Of a stretch of 64,000 bases of DNA, positions 54,951-64,000 are shown in pieces. Origin of the DNA: Plantago ovata (taxonomy: Eukaryota; Streptophyta; Magnoliopsida; Lamiales; Plantaginaceae); NCBI GenBank assembly GCA_028274465.1, contig CM051455.1, positions 52,148,725 to 52,212,724 of the forward strand, in the 5' to 3' direction. Every line of letters begins with the position of its first letter. Positions within the stretch are counted from its first letter, which is position 1. A program made the translations under genes and the position numbers. A model generated the notes under the pieces. It had not been told where the DNA came from. It worked only from the letters and a program-made list of their open reading frames with translations, and searched no databases.

Positions 54951-55680
54951 GCAAACACAGTGAATCAGTGATGAAGAAAAGTGGAAGTGAGAAATTATGA
55001 AAGAATGTGAAAAAAGGTAAGAGACGAGGAAAAGTGTAAGAGAAGCAAGTATTAAACAGTGACAGGTCGCATGTTGCTTGATCATGCGAAAAGGGCATTG
55101 AACCAATATAGTGGTATTATTAATGAGTCTAGGCTATGTAGAGTGTACATTTTGTGAAGCATGGGAAAGCGTTGGTTCATGCCAAGTTTGAGTATGCTCT
55201 GTAGATGGATAGGTGAATTTAATATGTTTAGGGCCTGAAAAGGTGTTATGGAGTAATGGTGTTTACGTTTTAGGAAATGGCGTTTTGTGTTAGGTGTAAG
55301 AATGGTTTCAACACGTATAGGCCTTGCAATTTGCATGCAATATCACCGCTTCTACTGGACAATGGGTGTGACTGACTCTTGTCTATCGTGTTGTTTTGAC
55401 TTGACTCTTTATCTGATTTCGTTAACGGGGAGGGGGTTTGGTCTTTTCTCCAAAAAAACATCAAGTTGGTCTCGATTGATTCATATAAAGAATTTTAATT
55501 GGACTGATTTTTTTTAAATATAACTCTGAATTGAATTGAATAAAAAATGTATTTTTTAAGTTGAAACGGTTCAATCAAAGGAATTAGAAGTCATAAATTT
55601 GAATAGGTTAAATACATATAAGGACAAAATACAACAACTAATCATATAAAAGTCAACTTCAAACAACATATACAAAAGTG
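54951..55680. other. promoter side of the coiled-coil gene
   Basis: Leader and promoter of the minus-strand coiled-coil gene followed by AT-rich DNA. No distinct motifs identified. Confidence 0.4.
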
Positions 55681-56800
55681 TCGCTACTTACTAAGCTTTC
55701 GAACCTCAAAATCTCGCTAAAGCAGATTTAATGAGAATTTTTGAAATCCGCCAGCACAAATGGACCTCAAAATCTCGCTCAACTAGATTTAATAGCAAAT
55801 TTGACATCCGGAAGCTAGTTTCAGCCACTGAAACTAGGCGAAACTAGCTAAAAATGACTGAAACTAGCTAAAAATGATTGAAACAAGTTGAAACTAACTG
55901 TTAATTTTATATTTCTCCTGAAATTAATCTTTAAAACTAGTTGTTAATTTTATAAAATGATTAAATTAACTCTAAAAATTATTTATACTAAACTAAATAA
56001 ATTTAAAAAATATGGAAAGTATAATTACAAAAATATAATCATTATTTTAACTGAAAAAACATAGTTTAAAATTAGTTTCAACACATAAAAGCTAATTTCA
56101 GACAAAAAGCTAGTTTTAGAAACTAGTTTCAAACAAAAACTAGTTTCATAAACTAGTTGAAACTAACTATTAATGCTAGTTTCAACATCATAAAATGTTA
56201 CTCTGTAATTTCATTAGTTTCAACAACAAAAATGCTATTTTCGTTAGTTTCAGCATCATAAGTGCTAGTTTCAGCAACAAAAAAAAATCTAGTTTGAGCA
56301 AAACAAATGCTAGTTTCATTAGTTTCAGCAACACAAATGGTAGTTTCAACAACTAAATGCTTGTCATTAGTTTAATCATCATAAGTGCTAGTTTCAGCCA
56401 CAAAAATGCAAGCAACACAAATGCTAATTTTGATTTGTTTCAGCATCACAAGTAAACACAAAAAATATTAGTTTCATTAGATTCAACAACAGAGATGCTA
56501 GTTTCATTAGTTTCAGCAATAAAAATGCTAGTTTCATTAGTTTATGTGTATAAATTAATTAGTTAGAAAAAATAGTTAAATATAATTAGCTAGTAATTAA
56601 TTAACATTAACGGATGTCAAAAACACCATCAGAATTCATTTTAGCGAGAAAAATGAAGTCCAGCAAGGCAATTGAGATCCAAATTGATTAGATTTTAGGG
56701 CACTAAAAATAGAATGGCCTTTTTTGTAAGACGTTTTGGATTTTAGGGCACCAAAAAATAGAATGACCTTTTTGTAAGAGTTTTTTTAAGGTGATTGTTT
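55681..56800. repeat. dispersed CTAGTTTCA minisatellite-like region
   Basis: From about 55810 to 56540 the motif CTAGTTTCA(T)TAGTTTCAGCA and shorter forms recur more than 20 times, separated by ACAAAAATG-type spacers. The flanks hold two copies of CTCAAAATCTCGCT (55706 and 55765) and two of GATTTTAGGGCACYAAAAA (56692 and 56752). It has no coding. It may be the decayed interior of a transposon. Confidence 0.6.
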
Positions 56801-57465
56801 TAGCAATTAGGTGTTCTAGATTGGTTCCTTATGTAATTTTCTGAATGTGAATTTGTAGAAGATAGATAACCCGTAACCGTTCAAGTCCAAAGTTGTAACA
56901 AAACCCGACCACTGCACCTCCCTTCCCCACCTACATTCTATTTGTCTAGAACCGAAAGTCAGTGACATGATGGAGATGGTGTGTTCCCAAATTCACACAC
57001 GGACAATTGTGAAGGTGATTCGGGGTGACGGGTATTGAAGTTGGACTTTCTTGGACTGAAGTTTTAATATTGTGTATTACTCCGTAGCATTTTATACATG
57101 GTTCTATGTACTTTTGTAAATTATATGTTTATATATAAACTTATTGTTTGTCCCTTAGACAAACAAGAAGGTTAAAATATTATAGGGAGGTGATGAGGTA
57201 AAAATGTGGATCGTGCCGTTTCCTCACCATCTCCAAGATCTACTCCGTTTAGAGTCGTTCTTGGATTTATTTCTTAGCGGAAACCTGGGGACGGGGTGGG
57301 GATGTTAGTGGTTTACCGGCCTGCCGATAGTTAGACCGGTGTTGCATTCAAGTGTTTATACCCGAAGGAAATGAAGGTAGAGAGTGGAAGTGTGTCCTGA
57401 AGTAGTAGTGTACCTTGGCTATATATAGACAAATGTGGGTATGAGGTGTAGTTCCCAGCTGTCTG
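56801..57465. other. intergenic, possible transposon promoter
   Basis: Mostly unremarkable AT-rich DNA. A TATA-like CTATATATAGAC at 57419-57430 on the plus strand precedes the minisatellite. I cannot assign it to a gene. Confidence 0.35.
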
Positions 57466-57635
57466 TAGGGTTCGAGGGTGTATGTGCCTTTCGAGGGTGT
57501 CTGTGCTTTCGAGGGTGTAGACTCTTTCGAGGGTGTAGACTCTTTCGAGGGTGTGAATGCATGGTGGCTTCGAGGATGCATACGTTTCGAGGGTGTATGT
57601 GCCTTTCGAGGGTAGCTCTGTATTTCGAGGCCTTG
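57466..57635. repeat. TTCGAGGGTGT minisatellite
   Basis: Eight or nine units of about 17-20 bp share the core TTCGAGGGTGT, with spacers such as AGACTC and ATGTGCC. The array is GC-rich and irregular. Confidence 0.8.
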
Positions 57636-58663
57636 TCATAGTGGTGACATATTTACCCATATCATCAGTCCCCCAAGTTTTGAGAGATGTCGTAAGTTAA
57701 TCTGTCGAAACTTTCTTCTTCTTCTTATTTGGGAACTATTGGGGTCTGGGTGAGACCTTTTTCGAACCTTTCTTCATTTTTGATGGAGTTTGTCCATGTG
57801 CTCATGTCATAAGTTACTCCGGGGTCTTGATAGAAATTGAGTACCCTATCAGGAGGTAATAGTCTTTTAAAACCCCTTTTAAGTCTAACAATTTCTTAGA
57901 TATCTTTCCAGATATCTATTACATATAATCAAAGTGCGGAACACTTTGTGTGATACAAGTATGCATACTGAAAGATGACTTCAGAAAAAAGTTACAAAAA
58001 GTAAATTACACATAACATTATTAATTGTGGTATTTGAAGGTGACATAATCATTCACCCAATCCCCTTGTATTTCAGATATTTGAAATCACTAGATAGATA
58101 ACTGAGTTCCCCTTAATTACTAATATCCTATCTATAACAAAGGTTCTCAACCTAATGCCCCCCCGTCTTAACTACTTCCTCCTTTTGCATCCTTGAGCTC
58201 TTACTTAGTGTCCCACACCAAGTATTTCCATTGCTCCACGTTGGTTGATAATTTTTCTAGGAGTTTGTTTGTCATTGGGCTACTTAATAAATTATGCAGT
58301 TATTCAATTAGTTCAGAGTTACTTTGTAACTTATTTAACTATAAGGTTATATCTTAAGAACAATCAAGCTCAATACACTTTTACGTACAGTGTATAACAT
58401 GTCGTTCTTACTAACCCAAGTTTATAATAAATGTTCTAGAGGAGAATGAATTTCAGATGGTTGATCCTTTGATTCTACTCATTCACAATTCCTAAAACTT
58501 CTTGAGGGTCATGACACTTAGAACTTTCAAGCTTTTTTATCACAACAATAAGCTTGAGACTAAGTAAGCTATATGCTCGTAAATATGAAAAACTTCTAAG
58601 ATGCACTCCTTGACTGATAATTTAGATATGTGTATCTCTCGATCATTCTAATTTTAATAAGTA
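57636..58663. other. intergenic, nothing recognised
   Basis: AT-rich DNA with no supported gene. The CAGTCCCCCAAGTTTTGAG near 57666 resembles internal sequence of some LTR elements but is not enough to call one. Confidence 0.4.
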
Positions 58664-59132
58664 TTTCCTCCATTTCATTCATTATAAACTTCCTCTTTGG
58701 TCAACACGAATCATGTTTGACTCTTATATTACACCTTAATTATATCGATAATACTTTTTTTTTAAAATATTAAAAATACTACTAACTTATGAACTTTAAT
58801 TATGTAACTCTTTGGTCAACGCCAATCATGTTTGACTCTTATATTACACCTTAATTATATCGATAATATTTTTTAAAAAAATATTAAAATTACTACTAAC
58901 TTATGAACTTTAATTATGTAACTCTTTGGTCAACGCCAATCATGTTTGACTCTTATATTACACCTTAATTATATCGATAATACTTTTAAAAAAAATATTA
59001 AAAATACTATTAACTTATGAACTTTAATTATGTAACTTTAGAAAAGAATTGCATCGTACAATTTAGGTGTAATGTACGGTCAAACATGAAGCTTGTTGAC
59101 CGAAGAAAAAGTTATTAATGAAATGGAGGAAA
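58664..59132. mobile_element. Stowaway MITE with triplicated interior
   Basis: The terminal inverted repeats start TTTCCTCCATTTCATT on both strands and extend about 70 bp (GGTCAAC, CATGTTTGAC and TTACACC blocks). TA flanks both ends (58662-58663 and 59133-59134). The 469-bp element holds three tandem copies of a 115-bp unit starting CTCTTTGGTCAAC at 58693, 58808 and 58922, so the left arm has been triplicated. Confidence 0.8.
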
Positions 59133-59838
59133 TATGTGATATTTATAGATGAAATCAAGCCGTATAAATTGTATCTGTTGGGCTCTTTGATAACCAAACT
59201 ATTGATATCTTGAATATATTACCGAAATGTCGTTGTCATCTTTTGGAGACTTGTGCTTTGTTCAAGGGTTAGGGGTTTAAACTCCAATGGAATCATAAGG
59301 TGGCATGGGCGTATTTGACCTTATAAGGTGGTAAAGGGGTATGATAATTAAATTTGTTGTTTCAATTTTTCTTTTTTTTTTTATTATTTATTTCTTTTAT
59401 GGAGATGCAATTTTTTTAAGTTTTGCGTCTTTTGGTTGCATTTTGAATTTTGTTAATAAATCATAATATACTTATAGAGGTCCATTTTTTTACTACCCTC
59501 CCTAATATCATAAATAAACCCTACTAATTATACAATGACATTTTCATCTACAAACTTGAATTTTAGGCGTTCTAAGATTATTTATAAAAATAAGTTTTAA
59601 AAAAATTACAAAGACAAAAATGAAAATAACATAACATTACTAAAATTAAAAAATAAAACAAAAATAATAAAAAAAATTAACCATCTTCTTCTCCAATGCT
59701 CGGGTATCAAAACTTGCAGCTCCGTGTAGGAATATAGGGTCGTTTTAGCTCTAAGAATACGCAGTGGAATTTCAAAAAATTTTAACGACCAATCTTGATA
59801 ACACTTATTTAACATGTAATACTTGAAAGAGATTTATC
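59133..59838. other. intergenic, nothing recognised
   Basis: AT-rich, with T- and A-runs. No gene or repeat supported. Confidence 0.45.
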
Positions 59839-60045
59839 TTACAGATTAAGTAATTCCAAATCCTCGTCTGTCTGTTCAGCAAATTCCAGTTGCTGCTCCT
59901 CGATCTCCTCCTCAGCAAACTCTTTGTTGTAGTAGGCTTCGTAATCCTCTTCAGTGAGCTCCAAGTCTTCAAGCTCTGCTCCAAGCAAATCCCAATCCTC
60001 CGTATTCTCCAGCTTGAATTCCTTAATATCGGTATCCACAGATTT
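59839..60045 (-). other. acidic exon-like open frame, unknown
   Basis: About 67 residues on the minus strand, very rich in Glu, Asp and Leu (LEDLELTEEDYEAYYNKEF), ending in a stop, with no ATG at its start; a possible AG acceptor precedes it near 60047. It looks like a terminal exon or a fragment of a larger gene, but no upstream exon is visible in the adjacent AT-rich DNA. I do not recognise the family. Confidence 0.25.
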
Positions 60046-60059
60046 TCCTCTACCGTAGA

Positions 60060-61430
60060 GTGCTAGGAACTCATTTAAAGAATCAGGATATATATAAGAA
60101 GTGTATTGTATTTATTTTGTCACTTTCAGAAAGAGACAAAATAGATGATATATGTTTTTGTTTCTTTATGCTTTGTGTAGAGAGAAGAGGAAATAATATG
60201 CATGTGAATGGTACGTACAAATGAATCCCTCTTCTCTTGCTATTTAATGCATAAAACAAAACCACCTCATACAAAATGCTAAGTGGGGCCGGATTAGTAA
60301 GAGAGAGAGCAAGTGGTGGGGACCAAGTCCCCACCACAAAAGAACAACTACCCGGGCGCGTGCCCGTGTCAAACTTCTCGGGCGTGTGTACATCACGCGC
60401 CCGAGTGGCTTGTACTGCTGGGCCTTTTGGCCCTGCTTCTCTTCCCCTTCTCTTCTTTCAATTAAGTCCAATTGCATTTTAAATCCAAATCAAATTTGAT
60501 CCAATTCATACACTTCATTTTAATTGTTCAAATCCAATTTGACCCAATTAAAATTTTCACACTTAATAATAAATAATGTTAATAATATAATTAACATCTA
60601 TTCGTTTAATAATAAATAATATTAATCTAATTAATATCTATTTATTAGTAATCCCGATTTGGTAGAGTACTAATCATGTATTGTGACCCATAGGGCCTTA
60701 TATATTAACCACTAATCTAATTAGGTTCACGGTGAAACTCCTAGACGATTTACCGGACAACATTAATATATAAGGACGTTTGTAAGGATATACAAATCAC
60801 CTTTAATGTAGGGTTAATATAGTCCTTTCATTCTCGAATACTCGAATAAGTCTAGAACTTGATATCGTGTCTGTTCTAATAACTTATCCATTTCTTTCTC
60901 AATCTTGTTAGTTGATCTTCGATCTTATTCAAACACCATTTTGAATATATCGTAATGCATTGGCCAATGATTAACGATCAACCTAACTATGAGATGTAAA
61001 GTATTCTCTCCAACGTCTATTGTGAGGAATGAATTCTATCTTGGTTCAACTACTACTCCCATGTGCTTCATAATACATCTAACGCATGTTGTATCTACTC
61101 TAAGTGGAGTGCAAGCATTGGTCATGGTCAAAATATATTATTCCACACATGTAGTCAGTATTGACCTCAAGTCAAATGACTGTTAAATTACCTTACACAC
61201 TGATACTTCCATAGACACGTTAATAGAATTAATCAAACGGTTTCTCGGTGGGTCAGTCAACACCCTCTAAGGTGTACCATGCATCCATCATGAATGACCA
61301 AGTCATTCGTAGTTGTGAGAGCCACTACATTTCTCTAATAATATGATGCAGATCGCATGCCAATCTTTAACGTGCGTCATTGATATCCAAAATCTCAATG
61401 ACCTCGATTGGGACTATTTTAGGACTTACG
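60060..61430. other. non-coding repeat-like DNA with GC-rich palindromes
   Basis: The stretch 60309-60425 holds perfect or near-perfect inverted repeats: TGGTGGGGACCAAGTCCCCACCA in two halves, GGGCGCGTGCCC, and CTCGGGCGTGTG paired with CGCGCCCGAG. From about 60490 the sequence has the style of a non-coding retroelement-derived repeat that continues past the hAT MITE to about 62060. I found no gene and no defined ends. Confidence 0.35.
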
Positions 61431-61916
61431 CAGGGGCGAAGCCAGGATTTTACGGTGCCCGGTGCTCAATTCAATTTAAATATTTTCTTTCTAATATTTT
61501 GAAATACAAGGACTGATAAATTTATCATAAAATCTTGTCGGAAACCGTCTATACATGGAGTTCAAATAAATCGTGATATGTCCTTGTGAAAAATACATAT
61601 GTTATTAGATAAAATGTCTATGTTAAGTCTCTTAGGAGACAATTTATACCAAAAAAAAAAGAAAATCGATAAATTTGAAAATTACTACCGAAAATATAGA
61701 GTATTTAATTAAAATATTGGAAGAAAAATATAATTCATTAACAATATAGCTTAATTATCACATTGAAATTACCTCAATTACTAGTTACTACTATCATTTA
61801 ATATACATACGCAAAAGTATTGGAGTAGATCATATTTAATTTATTTATTTTTAATTATAAGGGTGGGGACGGGTGGTGCTCAAGCACCACCAAGGCTTCA
61901 CTTACCTTCGTCCCTG
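61431..61916. mobile_element. hAT-type MITE with perfect 8-bp TSD
   Basis: The 486-bp element begins CAGGGGCGAAGCC and ends with the complement of CAGGGACGAAG, typical hAT termini. GACTTACG flanks both sides (61423-61430 and 61917-61924). GGTGCTCAAGCACC-like sequence near the right end can fold. It is non-coding. The perfect duplication implies a fairly recent insertion. Confidence 0.88.
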
Positions 61917-62651
61917 GACTTACGTTCTGTCATCCAAGTTCTCACACACTTGGTGATAACGTATAGTTCATAGGAACATCTTATAGAATTATCTTAAAAC
62001 AACCAAATAAATAATTCAAAGATGTAAAGCCAATTAATATGCAATATAAATAATAATAAACTGATTATGATCCAAGTACATATCATCCCGTAAATGGTTG
62101 TCTTTAGAACATACATACTTTCGCTCCGACCATATCAGAGTTCACAGCTCCGGTCTGGAGCTTGCTCCTATAGATCGGAGTTGGGCAAGCTCGAGACCGA
62201 AGCTCACAGTTCCAGTCTGGTACCACACCGTACCAGTAAAAAGTCCAACCTGAATAGTTCTACTGGTATTTCGACTTTCAAGCAGTCCACATTACGTTCG
62301 GAAATAACACACCGGTTATATAAGGATAAACAGAGATGATGGACCAAATTAACTTGGCGTAATATACGAGTGGGAAACTTTAAAGGGAAAAAAAAATGAA
62401 AAGAGAGCTGAGTATTAATTACTATATACTTGTACTCTATGTTTTGTTGCCAAAACCCTGTGCTCGACGGTAATGAGCACCGTGAGCTGTCAACTGTCAT
62501 ATAATTTGTGGCGATCAATTACTGCCGTATTGTATCTTATTTTATTTTTCATTTCGCATTTAATTATTCTCAACTGTAAATGGCAATTGGCAAAGCGAAA
62601 TGGGATCTATAAGTTCGCTTCCAACGACCGAAGTTATAAATCTCTCTGGGA
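61917..62651. other. repeat-like DNA with CTCCGGTCTGGAG-type inverted repeats
   Basis: This continues the repeat-like sequence interrupted by the hAT MITE. At 62120-62230 several short inverted repeats (CTCCGGTCTGGAG, CTCCTATAGATCGGAG, GCTCGAGACCGAAGC) recall the palindrome cluster at 39057-39303. No gene recognised. Confidence 0.4.
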
Positions 62652-62669
62652 TAGGGCTGTATTACGAAC

Positions 62670-62815
62670 GAAACGTTCGCGAACGTTCGCTAAATTGTTC
62701 GGTCAACGTTCGGTTCGGTCAAGTTCGAACAGTTCGCGAACATGTTCGTTAAGCTAACGAACCGAACACGAACATGTTAATTTATGTTCGGGTGTTCGCG
62801 AACGGTTCACGAATA
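62670..62815. repeat. subterminal GTTCGCGAAC palindromes
   Basis: GTTCGCGAAC, GTTCG, CGAAC and near-palindromic variants occur more than ten times in 150 bp. Clustered subterminal motifs of this kind are transposase-binding sites in hAT elements; the binding role is inferred. Confidence 0.7.
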
Positions 62816-63289
62816 TTGTATAATATAATATAATATATTATATAAATATATATACATATATATTAATTTAATATATATTTTCTTATCTTTAACCTAGATG
62901 TTTTATTACCTTTCATATCTTATCTATTTCATTTCCATTTCTAGTTTTCCACCCACACTAGGGCTATTCCAGATACACCGCGCCACACCCGTCGCCGTCG
63001 ATATCCACCGCCACACCCGTCGCCGTCGATCCCGCAGCTCGCACCCGTCGATATCGATCTCGGCGCCGCACCCATCGATATCACAACCACCGCGCCACAC
63101 CCATCGATTCCATTAACACCCACCACACCGTCGCCGTCGATATCGATCGGACGTCCACCGGCGCCGCTCGATCTGTCGACCACTGGCACCGCTTCATCTT
63201 CATCTTCTCCGTTCATCTTCTCCGATCTCCAGAAGAATAAAGGTATGCTCGATCTCAGTTCATCTTCTCCGACCTCACTATCTTATCGC

Positions 63290-63440
63290 CTCTCGATTTA
63301 TCTTCATCTTCTCTGTTTCGAATTTCTTCTCTGTTTCGAATTTCTCTGCTCTGTTTCGAATTCAATTGAGTTGCTTTATCGCTTCATCTTCATCTTCTTT
63401 GTTTCGAATTTCTCTGCTCTGTTTCGAATTTCTGTAGTAC
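63290..63440. repeat. CTCTGTTTCGAATT tandem units in a 5' UTR intron
   Basis: Five copies of CTGTTTCGAATT with TTCATCTTC spacers lie in the leader intron of the hAT transposase gene. Confidence 0.7.
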
Positions 63441-63619
63441 TGTTTACTTATTTATGCTCTCACAATTATGCTTATTTAATTAATTCTATTTTTATGTTAT
63501 ATTAGGATTCGACATGTCTACTGACTCTACCCAGAAGAATTGAGTTTAGGGGAAGGGAAAGGGAAAACATACCTGAGATAGAAATTGTAAATGGTGATGA
63601 TTCTGTTGATGTTGATGGG

Positions 63620-64000
63620 ATGTTTGGGTTTGTAGAGAATCATTGGGCTGGGATAGGTGAGGATATGGAAGAGGATGTTGATGAAGGGGAAGAAAATGAT
63701 AACAAGATATCTGCTGAAGTTGAAGTTGCTGATAATGATAGGGAGAATGGGCATAAGGATGGTAATGGTGAGAATGCACAGAATGGTGCGAAGTCTACTG
63801 CACAAGCTAGCGATGTTCTTGATGGGCATAGACCAAAAAAAAGGAAAAAGAAGTCACCAGTATGGGAGCATTTTGAGGAATTTATGGGTGAAGAAAAAGG
63901 AGTTTCAACCAAAAAAATGCGTTGTACTCATTGCTCTACAGACATGTTGTATTATGGGTGCACTACTAACATGGGCCGTCACATAGATGAGTGTATTGTC
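63620..64000 (+). CDS. hAT transposase N-terminus with BED zinc finger (partial)
   Basis: The open frame runs to the window end; the first in-frame ATG is at 63620 (MFGFVENHWAGIGEDMEEDV). An acidic, Asn/Asp/Glu-rich region is followed by a basic stretch (RPKKRKKKS) and a BED zinc finger: SPVWEHFEEFMG, MRCTHCSTDM, TTNMGRH and the final C of DECIV (C-x2-C, H and C ligands visible). This is the N-terminus of Ac/Tam3-type or RICESLEEPER-like transposases. An upstream ATG at 63512 (MSTDSTQKN) stops after nine codons; the same frame as the BED finger is open from about 63515, so a small indel may separate the original start from the body. The catalytic domain lies beyond the window. Confidence 0.75.
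   Translation, partial: MFGFVENHWAGIGEDMEEDVDEGEENDNKISAEVEVADNDRENGHKDGNGENAQNGAKSTAQASDVLDGHRPKKRKKKSPVWEHFEEFMGEEKGVSTKKMRCTHCSTDMLYYGCTTNMGRHIDECIV

Larger units (their letters stand above)
62652..64000 (+). mobile_element. hAT transposon, 5' part (continues past window)
   Basis: The left terminus TAGGGCTGTATTACGAACG is followed by about 170 bp of GTTCGCGAACG-type palindromic subterminal repeats (62670-62815), a pattern common at plant hAT ends. A GC-rich leader (62960-63240), a donor at about 63241 and an acceptor at 63506 precede the transposase reading frame, which is open to the window edge. The right end lies outside. Confidence 0.7.

Noticed and set aside
57331-57660. Minus-strand frame with HTLERVYTLER repeats
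   Set aside because: It is the reverse translation of the TTCGAGGGTGT minisatellite; no conserved protein features.
58693-59036. CRISPR-like repeat-spacer array
   Set aside because: Three contiguous 115-bp tandem units without unique spacers, inside a plant MITE.
62941-63216. Gly/Asp/Val-rich minus-strand frame
   Set aside because: It arises from the GC-rich GTCGATATCGAT-type repeats in the hAT leader, not a gene.

Overview
The window is nuclear DNA of a flowering plant, most likely a eudicot. The evidence is intron-bearing genes for plant-specific families (a DA2-type RING ligase, a CCT-motif regulator, a BAHD acyltransferase, a CYP72-type P450, a SYP112-type syntaxin), AT-rich intergenic DNA, and a dense layer of plant transposons: L1-type LINEs with zf-RVT domains, gypsy-type LTR remnants, CACTA, hAT, Stowaway and Helitron ends. 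The sequence does not allow a species assignment.

Genes, left to right: an eight-exon DA2-like E3 ligase (3439-7295, +); an intronless vinorine-synthase-like BAHD acyltransferase (21541-22965, +); a four-coding-exon CCT-motif (CMF) regulator (24142-25402, -); a five-exon CYP72A-like P450 with a one-base frame break (28629-30577, +); a degenerate group-I-like bZIP gene (43783-44868, +); an intronless SYP112-like syntaxin with a one-base frame break (48699-49632, +); a four-exon small mitochondrial membrane protein resembling a complex I ESSS-type subunit (50739-52527, +); and a signal-anchored coiled-coil protein with a GC-AG intron (53107-54950, -). They are independent transcription units; nothing suggests an operon or a metabolic cluster, although the BAHD and P450 genes both belong to specialised-metabolism families.

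Most of the rest is transposon-derived. The largest pieces are an old gypsy-type LTR element on the minus strand (13929-20480) carrying a nested CACTA element (16475-20013), and a full-length LINE (31287-38762) with a perfect 20-bp target duplication and an uninterrupted 1324-residue ORF2. A 5'-truncated LINE of another family lies at 41595-43131. Smaller elements with recognisable ends are a solo LTR (23169-23611, TSD TGCAG), two Stowaway MITEs (26237-26481 and 58664-59132), a long foldback repeat (26970-27969), a 1-kb TIR element (45557-46535), a hAT MITE (61431-61916, perfect 8-bp TSD), a Helitron 3' end (13784), a tRNA-derived SINE, and the 5' part of a hAT element encoding a BED zinc finger that runs off the right edge (62652-64000).

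The most noteworthy signals are an in-frame insertion of about 290 bp inside the intact LINE ORF2; clusters of CTCCGATCGGAG-like palindromes at two places; a hairpin-plus-GCCGTTTCAAAA tail shared by three LINE copies; and repeated small indels, often at short homopolymers, in otherwise well preserved genes, which may be residual assembly errors. I did not find a clearly undescribed multi-gene system.
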